Of a stretch of DNA of 35,349 nucleotides, positions 1 to 7,088 are shown one piece after another. Numbering within the stretch: the stretch's first letter is position 1; each line of letters starts with the position of its first letter. A program made the translations under genes and the position numbers. Location: the IMG/VR virus record IMGVR_UViG_3300047469_000404, positions 1 through 35,349 of that record; one strand, 5' to 3'. The notes beneath the pieces are model-generated. The model did not search any database, was not told the DNA's origin, and was given only the letters and a program-made list of their open reading frames with translations. The DNA comes from a virus.

Positions 1-339
1 ATGAAGATAGATAACGAAATTCCGAAGGAACCCGAACTGCGTTGGGAATGGATCAAGTTTCAGCTGCGGGCTAAAGGTACTTCGCTGGCGCAACTGGCTC
101 GCCTACTCGGAGTTGAGCGTAACGCACTGAACAACGTAAAGCGCGTTGCCTATCCCCGCATGGAGCGAGCTATCGCCAAGGCCCTAGGCCTTACGCCTTT
201 TCAGATTTGGCCAGAGCGTTGGGATCAAAGTGGAGAACCGTTTCGTCAGCGACCAGGTCGGGCCGAAAAATCTTCGGAAATCGCGCAGAAGTCTAACGGT
301 TTATCGCCTAAAACACACCATCACGCAGGGAAGGCTTGA
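1..339 (+). CDS. ner: Ner/Nlp-type helix-turn-helix regulator
   Basis: 112-residue DNA-binding protein. A helix-turn-helix covers roughly residues 28-70 (LAQLARLLGVERNALNNVKR, then a second helix ending in ALGLTPFQIWPERW). The closing 'GLTPFQIWPERW' is typical of the Ner/Nlp family, in which phage Mu Ner represses early transcription and its own promoter. Mu Ner is about 75 residues; this protein has an extra polar, basic tail of about 35 residues (86-112) likely to be disordered. It sits directly upstream of the transposase and its TGA lies just before the transposase ATG, so the two are co-transcribed. The window opens exactly at its ATG, so its ribosome binding site and operator cannot be seen. 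Family call is firm; the exact regulatory target is inferred from Mu. Confidence 0.85.
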   Translation: MKIDNEIPKEPELRWEWIKFQLRAKGTSLAQLARLLGVERNALNNVKRVAYPRMERAIAKALGLTPFQIWPERWDQSGEPFRQRPGRAEKSSEIAQKSNGLSPKTHHHAGKA

Positions 340-341
340 GC

Positions 342-2381
342 ATGGCCAAGTCACTTGGATGGTTCACAGCTAAGGAGTTGGCTGGGCTTCCCGGTATGCC
401 GGGAAGTGACCGGGCAATTCAGATCCGGGGAAAGGATAGTTGGGAGTGGCGCAAGCGAGCAGGGACCAAAGCGGTCGAATACTCGCTTGGTTCTCTGCCT
501 GTCGAAACGCAACAGTTTTTACTCACCCGCGAAGTTGGTACTTCTGAACTAACTACCGATCTTCTGTTGGTTCATTCCGATTCGGAATTGATTGAGCGTG
601 ACGCTAAATCATCGTCACGCCTGAACAATAAACAACGAAATGTGATGCTTGCTCGTCTCTCATTCATTCGGGAGATCGAGCGTATCGGTGCGGTAACTAC
701 TCAGAAAAACGCCATCGACGTTCTGGTTAAACAGGCGAGAGACAATGCACTGAGCCCGTATCTCATGGAGCGCGTGGACCTTGCAAATGACCGAAAGACC
801 GGAAGTCGAGCATTGTCTGAGCGGACATTGAAACGTTGGTTGTCCGCATATCGTGCCCAAGGTGAAAGTGGGTTGGCGCCTCTTCGCCAGAGGCCTAACA
901 CTGATGTTCCTGAGTGGTCGGCGACGTTCCTTCGGTGCTACCAGAGACCAACAAAGCCTAGCGTAGCTGCAAGTTACGGAGAGTTCCTGACTCGCTACCA
1001 AGGCGAAACGCCTCCAAGCATCCACGCTGTGCAGCGGTTCTTAAAAAAACTGACGCCTGAGGCTCTCAACGTGGGGCGGATGAGCCCTCAGGAGTTGAAG
1101 GCGCTGCAACCGTTTCGTCGTAGGTCTACCAAGAATCTGTTTCCAGGGGATGTTTATACCGCTGACGGTCATAAGTTCGACGCTGAAGTACTTAATCCGC
1201 TTACCGGCAAGCCTTATCGCCCGGAAATTACAACAGTTCTGGACGTGGCGACCCGTCGTGTCGTTGGGATATCGGTTGGTGAGGCTGAATCAGCTATTGG
1301 CGTTTTGGACGCTCTGCGCGATGCGGTGGGTAAATGCATGTTCGCGATCTTCTACGTGGACAACGGTTCAGGGTTCGACAACGACACCGTACGAGAGGTT
1401 GTTGATCGTCTCGGCGGCACGATGACTCACTCTCTGCCCTACAACAGTCAGGCGCGAGGGTTGTCGGAACGAGGCCATCAAACGATCTGGGTACGTGCGG
1501 CCAAGAAGTTAGTTAGCTACATCGGTGCTGACATGGACAAGCACGCAGGAACCAAGGTGCATCGTATTGGACGTAGAGAACTCAAGAATACCGGCACTAC
1601 CAGATTGCTACCTTCTTTTGCCGAGTTCATGGCGGGCGTTGAGGAAGAAATTATTTCCTATAACAACACGCCGCACCGGGGGCTCGAAAAAATTAGAGAT
1701 GTTGAAACAGGCTCACTAAGACATCCAAGCCCTGATGAAGCATGGAATGCGGCGTACGCCGAGGGGTGGGAACCAATTGCAGCGTCACCGGAATTGGTTG
1801 AGTCGCTAATGAGGCCGCAAATCGTTCGTCAGACTCGACGTGGCGAAATTAATTGGCTTGGAAATAAATACTTTCTTAACGATCTACGCGGCTTGCACGG
1901 ACAAGAAATACGGTTGGCGTACGACGTTAGAGATGCTGGGCGTGTTTGGACATACACGTTAGACGGAGAGTTGATAGGCGAGGCAATTCTAGACGGAAAC
2001 TCCACTGATTATATGCCGATGAACATGCTGGAACGGAGCCGTGAGAAACGGGCTCAGGGGCAAGTCAAGAGGTCCATGGACAAGGTAGAGACGTTGACGG
2101 GGAATCGAGTGGAAATGATTGCTCCGACCAATGCTCCGTCGGCAACGCTTAGCCGAGAGCAATTAATTTCAGCTCATGAGTACGCAATTGCTCTTGAGGC
2201 AGCAGCGCCAGCGTTTCACGTTCCAGGCGATGACGTTTCACGTTATCGGTTGTGGGTAAAACTCAATGACCGTGTGAACGCAGGGGAAGAGTTGACCGCT
2301 GACGAAGCCAAATGGTGGGAAAGATACCCCGCACACCCGGACTTCGCAGCGATGCAACAAGTGTTTCAAAGCGCGGGCTGA
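342..2381 (+). CDS. A: Mu A-type DDE transposase
   Basis: 679-residue transposase that pairs the phage ends and performs strand transfer during integration and replicative transposition. The N-terminal part (to about residue 60) resembles the MuA winged-helix DNA-binding domain, followed by a helical end-binding region. The RNase H-fold core carries the catalytic triad: D275 (in YTADGHKF), D340 (in FYVDNGSG) and E376 (in GLSERGH), a D-D-35-E spacing close to MuA D269/D336/E392. A Mu-transposase C-terminal beta domain lies at about 490-570, and the tail (about 600-679) probably contacts the B protein. Length matches MuA (663). A TTG at 336 is in frame, but the AGGGAAGG sequence at 327-334 is better placed for the ATG at 342. 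Confidence 0.95.
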   Translation: MAKSLGWFTAKELAGLPGMPGSDRAIQIRGKDSWEWRKRAGTKAVEYSLGSLPVETQQFLLTREVGTSELTTDLLLVHSDSELIERDAKSSSRLNNKQRNVMLARLSFIREIERIGAVTTQKNAIDVLVKQARDNALSPYLMERVDLANDRKTGSRALSERTLKRWLSAYRAQGESGLAPLRQRPNTDVPEWSATFLRCYQRPTKPSVAASYGEFLTRYQGETPPSIHAVQRFLKKLTPEALNVGRMSPQELKALQPFRRRSTKNLFPGDVYTADGHKFDAEVLNPLTGKPYRPEITTVLDVATRRVVGISVGEAESAIGVLDALRDAVGKCMFAIFYVDNGSGFDNDTVREVVDRLGGTMTHSLPYNSQARGLSERGHQTIWVRAAKKLVSYIGADMDKHAGTKVHRIGRRELKNTGTTRLLPSFAEFMAGVEEEIISYNNTPHRGLEKIRDVETGSLRHPSPDEAWNAAYAEGWEPIAASPELVESLMRPQIVRQTRRGEINWLGNKYFLNDLRGLHGQEIRLAYDVRDAGRVWTYTLDGELIGEAILDGNSTDYMPMNMLERSREKRAQGQVKRSMDKVETLTGNRVEMIAPTNAPSATLSREQLISAHEYAIALEAAAPAFHVPGDDVSRYRLWVKLNDRVNAGEELTADEAKWWERYPAHPDFAAMQQVFQSAG

Positions 2382-2441
2382 ATCCCGCGTTCCAAAACGT
2401 TAAGTGTGCCTGCCAGCACAACCTAAAGGAGATACAACACA

Positions 2442-3164
2442 ATGAGTGTAACCAAGATTGTTCCGTTGACCAATGTGGGTTTGTTAGCGGGGGCTATCAA
2501 TCGCGCGCTCTCGCGTCCAGTTGGCCTACCCGGACTGGTGGCCATGTACGGGCCTAGTGGGTTTGGCAAAAGCGCAGCAGCTGCTTATTCAGCGAATTTA
2601 CATCGGGCGTATTACGTTGAATGCCGGGATGCTTGGAGCAAAAAAGCATTTCTGCTGGCCATCCTCCGGGAAATGTCGATTTTCCCTGCTCGCACAATGT
2701 CAGAAATGGTCGATCAAATTGCGGTTCAACTTTCGACCTCGATGCGCCCGCTGATTGTCGATGATGTTCAATATCTGTTGGATAAGGCAGTTGCTAATGC
2801 TTTGACCGATATCTACAACGCTAGTCAAGGCACTATCGTTTTGATAGGTGAAGAGCGTGTGCCGGCTTCATTAGCGAAGCTGGAAAGATTGCACAACCGA
2901 GTTCTTGAATGGGTTCCGGCTCAGGCTGCGACTCTGGATGATCTTCGGAAGTTGGCTCAGCTGAGCTATCCAAAGCTTGTATTTGCAGATGATCTGCTCG
3001 CCGATCTGAACCGAGCTACTCGTGGGTGCCTCCGCAGAGCGGCGGTTAATCTTTATAAAGTTCAGTCTGAGGCTTCGGCCATGATGCTGGATCGTGTGGA
3101 TCTTGAGGCCTGGGGTAAGCGTGGCTGGTTCACCGGTGAAGCTCCGTCCCGGAGGGCTCACTAA
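2442..3164 (+). CDS. B: MuB-type AAA ATPase, target-DNA activator
   Basis: 240-residue AAA ATPase. Walker A is GPSGFGKS at residues 37-44, and Walker B is PLIVDD at 103-108. In Mu, the B ATPase coats DNA, chooses target sites, stimulates the transposase and gives target immunity. Mu B is about 312 residues. This protein begins only about 35 residues before Walker A, so it lacks room for the N-terminal HTH domain of Mu B; shorter B proteins are known in B3-like Pseudomonas phages. A good ribosome site (AAAGGAG at 2425-2431) sits in a 60-bp gap after the transposase. It shares one base (TAATG) with the next gene, so translation is probably coupled. Confidence 0.9.
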   Translation: MSVTKIVPLTNVGLLAGAINRALSRPVGLPGLVAMYGPSGFGKSAAAAYSANLHRAYYVECRDAWSKKAFLLAILREMSIFPARTMSEMVDQIAVQLSTSMRPLIVDDVQYLLDKAVANALTDIYNASQGTIVLIGEERVPASLAKLERLHNRVLEWVPAQAATLDDLRKLAQLSYPKLVFADDLLADLNRATRGCLRRAAVNLYKVQSEASAMMLDRVDLEAWGKRGWFTGEAPSRRAH

Positions 3165-3904
3165 TGGGTAAGTCGGCTCAACTTCTCTTAATGGGTGACA
3201 AGGCGTCTCGCCAGTGCATGTGGGAAGCGGTTCGAGACAATCGGAGCGGCTTTACGTCGCGCCAGATTGCCAAGCAATCACGTCAAGCAGGTGTGAGTGT
3301 CGACAGCTACATACGCGCATTGAACAAAGCAGCCCTGATTGAACTGGTTGATGATGCGGGAAAGTTTGTCGATCATCGATGGCGCCTCATTCGAGATGAG
3401 GGCGCGGAATATCCGAGGGTTGCGAGCAACGGGAAGCGCTCGCGGCGTGGGCTGGGCTTGGAAAACCTTTGGCGTACTTTGCGCATTATGGGCGAAATGA
3501 CCGCAGCCGACGCTGCGGAAATGGCAAGTACCGGCGATGTAAAAGTCACCCAGACATATGCATTAAATTACTTCGAAGTGCTTGTTCGAGCGGGCTACCT
3601 AGTGGCGAGCGAATACGACTCCCAACGTGCTCAGACTTACAGGCTTGTTCCTGGGAGGGGGGCAGGGCCACGGTATCCGATAGTTCAACGAACTGAAGCA
3701 GTGCAGGTGTTCGATCCGAATTTGAATAAGGTCGTCTACTCGAATGTCGCTTCGGGTGGTGTGTCTGATGCGTCTGCCCCTGATAACAATATGCAGCAAG
3801 AGAACATTCGGCTTCGAGCTCTTCTGGCCGAGTTCATCGAAGTTGTGCCGAATCTCCCATCGACAAGTCTTCTTCAGCGGGCACAGTTGGAGTTGGCCGA
3901 ATGA
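3164..3904 (+). CDS. Early protein with winged-helix-like repeats, function unknown
   Basis: 246-residue protein. Residues about 15-65 read as a winged helix (SRQIAKQSRQAGVSVDSYIR, then strands ending in DHRWRL). A second similar unit lies at about 105-165 (TAADAAEMASTGDVKVTQTY through SEYDSQRAQTYRLVPG). The C-terminus (about 215-246) is a leucine-rich, possibly coiled helix. Two winged-helix-like halves suggest DNA binding, but no known family was recognised with confidence. It follows the B ATPase with a TAATG overlap and a GGAGGG ribosome site at 3151-3156, and overlaps the next gene by ATGA, so it belongs to the transposition operon. Confidence 0.7.
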   Translation: MGKSAQLLLMGDKASRQCMWEAVRDNRSGFTSRQIAKQSRQAGVSVDSYIRALNKAALIELVDDAGKFVDHRWRLIRDEGAEYPRVASNGKRSRRGLGLENLWRTLRIMGEMTAADAAEMASTGDVKVTQTYALNYFEVLVRAGYLVASEYDSQRAQTYRLVPGRGAGPRYPIVQRTEAVQVFDPNLNKVVYSNVASGGVSDASAPDNNMQQENIRLRALLAEFIEVVPNLPSTSLLQRAQLELAE

Positions 3905-4275
3905 CACAGGTCGATATTTCCGCTTGGGGTAACGAGCCCCCTCTCTTCGTCCGGCTGCTCGCAGCTGAAGTTGGCGCCAGTAACCGTACTCGTGCTGCTG
4001 AACGTGTTGGTATCAGCCGTACTGCAGTAAGCCTGGTCCTGGTGAACAAATACAGCAGCCCAAGTACGGCGGGTGTGGAACGTCGTGTCCTCGACTCGTT
4101 GGGGCGTATTGAGTGCGTCGCCGTTGGCGAAACCCTGACTATCGAGCAGTGCCAAAGCTACCGCGAAAAGCCAGCTCCGACGCATAACCCTCGAGCAATG
4201 CAGCATTGGCGCGCATGCCTGCACTGCCCAATGAATCCGAACTGCGCGGGAGGTGCCAATGCAACCGTCCACTGA
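3901..4275 (+). CDS. Small HTH protein with C-terminal cysteine cluster
   Basis: 124-residue protein. Residues about 18-62 form a helix-turn-helix (NRTRAAERVGISRTAVSLVL), a Cro/LacI-like recognition pattern. The C-terminus holds a cysteine cluster (C-x2-C-x5-C at about residues 109-118, CLHCPMNPNC) that could bind a metal ion. A sequence-specific DNA-binding role is likely; whether it regulates the early operon or acts in transposition cannot be told. The ATG overlaps the stop of the previous gene (ATGA), which points to coupled translation. Confidence 0.75.
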   Translation: MTQVDISAWGNEPPLFVRLLAAEVGASNRTRAAERVGISRTAVSLVLVNKYSSPSTAGVERRVLDSLGRIECVAVGETLTIEQCQSYREKPAPTHNPRAMQHWRACLHCPMNPNCAGGANATVH

Positions 4276-4441
4276 CAGTGTTCGTTCGCAAGTGCCCGTA
4301 GTGCAAATCTACATCTGCGGTCGCAGCTTAATCCGCCTCTACATAGACGACAAATGCGTCGGGTTTTCTGAGAGCTACAAGTTCGCTCAGATCCGTGCGG
4401 AAGAGTTGGCAAAGGCCGGGCGTCAACAGGAGGTGCATTGA
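4259..4441 (+). CDS. Hypothetical small early protein
   Basis: 60-residue protein of unknown function, mixed beta/alpha in appearance (VVQIYICGRSLIRLYIDD, then a C-terminal helix AQIRAEELAKAG). The ATG at 4259 is chosen over an in-frame GTG at 4253 because GGGAGG (4248-4253) is then spaced correctly. It overlaps the preceding gene by 17 bases and ends in TGATG with the next, so it is embedded in a translationally coupled run. No family recognised. Confidence 0.6.
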   Translation: MQPSTDSVRSQVPVVQIYICGRSLIRLYIDDKCVGFSESYKFAQIRAEELAKAGRQQEVH

Positions 4442-4932
4442 TGCGTACTCGATGCCCCAATTGTGGGACGACGCTCAGCTTGGATGCCTTGATTGCACAT
4501 GACGGCGCCCGCGATGCGCTTGGCGTGGCGTTCAAATTATCCGGCCAGCTTGGCAACGCGTTGATTCGCTATGTCGGTTTGTTCCGACCAGAAACCCGAG
4601 AGCTGACCATGGATCGGGTGGGCAAGATCCTCAATGAGTTATTGCCGGATCTGCAAGCCCAACGCATTGAGCGCAATGGTGCTGTGTTCAATGCGCCTGC
4701 TGCTTGTTGGGTTTGGGCCGTCGAACAAGCTGTCTCCGCTCGTGATGCGGGGCGACTGGTGACGCCGCTAAAAGGGCATGGCTGGCTGTACCAGGTCATG
4801 ACTCAGTGGCAAGGCGAAACAACGGCGGTGCTACTACCTGAAGCCACTCCTCCGAAGCAAGCCATGGTCAGCCGGCCAAGCCAGACAACGGCTGCTCTGG
4901 TGGCACTACAGGGGCGGCTGAATGGAGGGTGA
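4441..4932 (+). CDS. Early protein with N-terminal CxxC knuckle
   Basis: 163-residue protein starting with a half zinc ribbon (RCPNCGTTLSLDAL, C5 and C8); no second CxxC pair is visible, so metal binding would need dimerisation or other ligands. Residues about 20-105 are predominantly helical and contain 'FRPETRELTMDRVGKILNEL', a pattern that also appears in phage replication-accessory proteins. The tail (about 130-163) is polar and may be flexible. The ATG at 4441 is preferred to a TTG at 4438 because AGGAGG (4428-4433) is better spaced. Function unknown; a role in DNA metabolism is a guess from the context. Confidence 0.65.
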   Translation: MRTRCPNCGTTLSLDALIAHDGARDALGVAFKLSGQLGNALIRYVGLFRPETRELTMDRVGKILNELLPDLQAQRIERNGAVFNAPAACWVWAVEQAVSARDAGRLVTPLKGHGWLYQVMTQWQGETTAVLLPEATPPKQAMVSRPSQTTAALVALQGRLNGG

Positions 4933-5314
4933 CTGGCTACAGCGTGAGGTGATTGCGGGGCTCAGCGGGCTTGTCGCCCTGCGCCTCGACGGTGCGCCTG
5001 CTGCCGACGCTATCACTCACACACTCGATATATGGCTGGTGGCCTTGAAAAAGGCACAGCGCTGGAACGAAGAGACAGATGGAGCGCGGGTTAAAGCAGC
5101 TTTCGAAACGTTGTTCGCGAGCTGCGAGCGTTGGCCAGCACCGGCAATGTTGATTCGGGTGATACCGGTTCGGCAAAGCCAGCAGGCATTACCTAACCCC
5201 GCATTAACTGAAGAACAACGCGCCAATGGGCGTCGCCGGATCGGGGAGATTCTCGGCGCCTTGAAGTACAGCAATACCAAACATGAAACGAACATGGAGC
5301 AGGACAAAGAATGA
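4922..5314 (+). CDS. Hypothetical early protein
   Basis: 130-residue, mostly helical protein with no recognised domain. A run resembling 'LVALRLDGAPAADAITHTLD' leads into a helical core with conserved-looking tryptophans (WNEETDGARV, CERWPAPAMLI). The phrase 'WPAPAMLI' followed by 'LTEEQRANGRRRIGEIL' resembles small replication-module proteins of phages, but this is only an impression. It overlaps the upstream gene by 11 bases and the downstream DUF3164 gene by ATGA. Confidence 0.6.
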   Translation: MEGDWLQREVIAGLSGLVALRLDGAPAADAITHTLDIWLVALKKAQRWNEETDGARVKAAFETLFASCERWPAPAMLIRVIPVRQSQQALPNPALTEEQRANGRRRIGEILGALKYSNTKHETNMEQDKE

Positions 5315-5952
5315 ATATTCCAGAAGGATTTCGCCAAGATGCAAAGGGCCACTTGGTCCCGGTAAGCATGATCAAGCCGATTGATCTGGCACGCGACGAA
5401 CTGGTTATTGAGCTTGTCGACAAGGCCAAGGCCATTTCTCAGACGCTGGGCGCTTTTAAGGCATTGGCCTTTGGTGACATCAAAGCGTTCGTCGAAATGT
5501 CTGCGGAGCAGTACAAGGCCACCATCGGCGGTAAGAAAGGCAACGTCACTCTGTTGTCGTTCGATGGCCGTTACAAGATCGTTCATGCAGTACAAGACTC
5601 GATCAAGTTCGATGAGCGGCTACAGGCTGCCCGTGCATTGATTGATGAGTGTGCAGCTGAGTGGACGCAGGATGCTCGAAGTGAAGTTCGAGTGCTGGTT
5701 AATGAGGCATTTCGGACGGACAAGGTAGGCGAAATCAGCACCGGGCGTGTGCTTGCGCTTCGTCGGCTGGAAATTTCGGACTCGCGATGGCAGCGCGCAA
5801 TGCAGGCCATCAGCGACGCTGTGCAGGTTGTTGGCTCCAAGAGTTACGTTCGGATCTATGAGCGTATCGGTGATAGCGACCAATACGCCTCCATCCCGTT
5901 GGATATCGCCAGTGCCTTCGTCGCGGCCTCTGCGCCGTCGACGCTGCACTGA
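5311..5952 (+). CDS. DUF3164 family early protein
   Basis: 213-residue member of the DUF3164 family, common in the early region of Mu-like phages. The family signature is seen at the N-terminus (IPEGFRQDAKGHLVPVSMI), followed by a helical region and the central 'VTLLSFDGRYKIVHAVQDSI'. The molecular role is unknown; some databases label relatives as transporters, which the soluble sequence here does not support. The ATG overlaps the previous stop by ATGA. A 59-bp gap follows it, the first real gap since the B gene's leader. Confidence 0.85.
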   Translation: MNIPEGFRQDAKGHLVPVSMIKPIDLARDELVIELVDKAKAISQTLGAFKALAFGDIKAFVEMSAEQYKATIGGKKGNVTLLSFDGRYKIVHAVQDSIKFDERLQAARALIDECAAEWTQDARSEVRVLVNEAFRTDKVGEISTGRVLALRRLEISDSRWQRAMQAISDAVQVVGSKSYVRIYERIGDSDQYASIPLDIASAFVAASAPSTLH

Positions 5953-6011
5953 TCTGAATCCGTCACTGACCAACCCTCATTCAGCACTGAACGTACGAGA
6001 GCGAACAAATT

Positions 6012-6248
6012 ATGGCCAAGTTCCAAATCACCATCGAAGACAGCGCCGATGGCGTCTCTATCCAAGTCGACAACCAAACTCAACTGGGTGGTAGCAAAGC
6101 GGGACGCTTAGCGAGCGCGCTTATGACTGGCGTGCCAATGCTACTTACCCGGATTCCTGTGGACTTTGTAGTTGGGCATGCGGCGTGTGATTGCGAGATC
6201 TGCCAAGCCATGCACGAAAAGCAGATGACCAAGCCGACCATCCATTAA
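6012..6248 (+). CDS. Small cysteine-containing early protein
   Basis: 78-residue protein. The N-terminal half is beta-like (FQITIEDSADGVSIQVDN); the C-terminal half holds H-x2-C-x-C-x2-C (HAACDCEIC), a possible metal-binding cluster. Function unknown. The upstream gap (5953-6011) has no clear ribosome site beyond GAGCGAA and no obvious terminator. Its TAA (6246-6248) lies immediately before the first hammerhead ribozyme, so after ribozyme cleavage its mRNA would end in a hairpin with a 2',3'-cyclic phosphate. Confidence 0.65.
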   Translation: MAKFQITIEDSADGVSIQVDNQTQLGGSKAGRLASALMTGVPMLLTRIPVDFVVGHAACDCEICQAMHEKQMTKPTIH

Positions 6249-6311
6249 TGCGAAACCACCTCGGGTAACTGGGGTGGTCTATCCGGCGCGGTGGCCGGGT
6301 ACTGATGAGCA
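6249..6311 (+). ncRNA. Type II hammerhead ribozyme, copy A
   Basis: All invariant hammerhead parts are present in type II order (open stem II). Upstream core GAAA is at 6252-6255. Stem III pairs A6255-C6262 with G6271-U6278 (8 bp including the conserved A15.1-U16.1; loop of 8). The cleavage triplet GUC is 6277-6279, with predicted cut between 6279 and 6280. Stem I pairs 6280-6287 with 6294-6301 (8 bp; loop of 6). Downstream core CUGAUGA is 6302-6308. Stem II is only 3 bp (U6249-C6251 with G6309-A6311) and keeps the conserved G10.1-C11.1 pair. The element begins one base after the stop codon of the upstream gene. Strongly supported by pattern; activity untested. Confidence 0.9.
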
Positions 6312-6323
6312 GCCGAGGACGAG

Positions 6324-6740
6324 ATGGAACAAGCAGATTGGGATGCATTGAAGGAGCAGATGGCAAGCCCGTGGGGCTACATGAAGCTCATGTGTGATGG
6401 GTTTGAGATCAGCCTTTCGCAAGAGACTGACCGCACCAAAAAGAGTTGGTCGACGGTGGTCTACATTGATGGATTTTTGAAGGGCGCTTGGTTGGATTGC
6501 GACCACAAAAACGGTGAACCCGTGCATGAGGAAACTCGCCGTTTTTATCGCAAGGTGACTCGTGCCCTTCATACCAAAAAGGATATCGAGGTCTATCGGA
6601 AAATCTACGGCAAACGCAGGGCCGCCGAGATGGAGTTGGTCAAGTTTTTCACGTACGACTGGTGCTGGAAAAGCTTCAACTCCCTGAAAAAACATCTGCT
6701 ATCTAACAACACCAGCGTCACGCGCATTGCCGAAAATTGA
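6324..6740 (+). CDS. Basic protein of unknown function between two hammerhead ribozymes
   Basis: 138-residue protein rich in lysine, arginine and aromatic residues. Visible segments include 'SPWGYMKLMCDGFEISLSQE', a beta-like stretch (KKSWSTVVYIDGFLKGAWLD), and a strongly basic helical part (ETRRFYRKVTRALHTKKDIE, VYRKIYGKRRAAEMELVKFF) ending in 'WCWKSFNSLKKHL'. No family recognised. The charge is compatible with nucleic-acid binding, which is inference only. The start is ATG 6324 with GAGGA at 6315-6319. It is the only gene between the two ribozymes, so cleavage would leave it as a monocistronic RNA with a 44-nt leader and a 29-nt trailer. Confidence 0.75.
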   Translation: MEQADWDALKEQMASPWGYMKLMCDGFEISLSQETDRTKKSWSTVVYIDGFLKGAWLDCDHKNGEPVHEETRRFYRKVTRALHTKKDIEVYRKIYGKRRAAEMELVKFFTYDWCWKSFNSLKKHLLSNNTSVTRIAEN

Positions 6741-6800
6741 GCGAAACCGCTCCGGCAATCGGGGTGGTCTGCCCGGCGTAGTGGCCGGGTACTGACGAGC
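6741..6800 (+). ncRNA. Type II hammerhead ribozyme, copy B
   Basis: Second copy, about 80% alike to copy A. GAAA core is 6743-6746. Stem III pairs 6746-6753 with 6761-6768 (8 bp, loop of 7). GUC is 6767-6769, with cut predicted between 6769 and 6770. Stem I pairs 6770-6777 with 6784-6791 (8 bp, loop of 6). CUGACGA is 6792-6798. Stem II has only two adjacent pairs (G6741-C6800 and C6742-G6799), but 6736-6740 could pair with 6807-6811 across a 6-nt bulge, which would include the upstream stop and part of the next start codon. Stem differences from copy A all keep pairing through G-U exchanges, while both core strands are intact. Confidence 0.87.
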
Positions 6801-6809
6801 AGCTAATCA

Positions 6810-7088
6810 ATGACACAGGAAACCCCGGTCGAACGGAAACGCCGGCTTGCTCGCGAGCGGCAACAGCGCATGCGTGACGCTCGCACAGCAAAGCTTAAGG
6901 CGATGGGCGCATCGAAATTTAAGATGGAGATGTATTCGGGAACAAGTGCTGCCTTGGAGACCGTTCGGACGGCTGGGGAATTCGATGATGCGGCCGAGGC
7001 ACTGACGCTACTAATTCACGCGGCGGCCAAGCTGGCGAAGCGTGACCCGATGGCGTTCAGGAAGTTGGTCGAAGTGAGGAGAAAATGA
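6810..7088 (+). CDS. Small basic early protein, function unknown
   Basis: 92-residue protein with a highly basic N-terminal helix (ERKRRLARERQQRMRDAR) followed by a compact helical part (FDDAAEALTLLIHAAAKLAK). This design fits a small nucleic-acid-binding protein, but no known family was recognised. The ATG lies 19 bases after the end of ribozyme B's stem II strand and lacks a convincing Shine-Dalgarno sequence, so its translation may depend on coupling or on the ribozyme's state. It overlaps gemA by ATGA. Confidence 0.7.
   Translation: MTQETPVERKRRLARERQQRMRDARTAKLKAMGASKFKMEMYSGTSAALETVRTAGEFDDAAEALTLLIHAAAKLAKRDPMAFRKLVEVRRK

Noticed and set aside
5311-5952. Transporter annotation sometimes given to DUF3164 relatives.
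   Set aside because: No membrane segments; the protein is soluble and sits in an early phage operon.
6249-6811. Two repeats spaced by about 490 bp considered as a CRISPR-like array or duplication scar.
   Set aside because: Only two copies, a coding spacer, and complete hammerhead structure explain them better.
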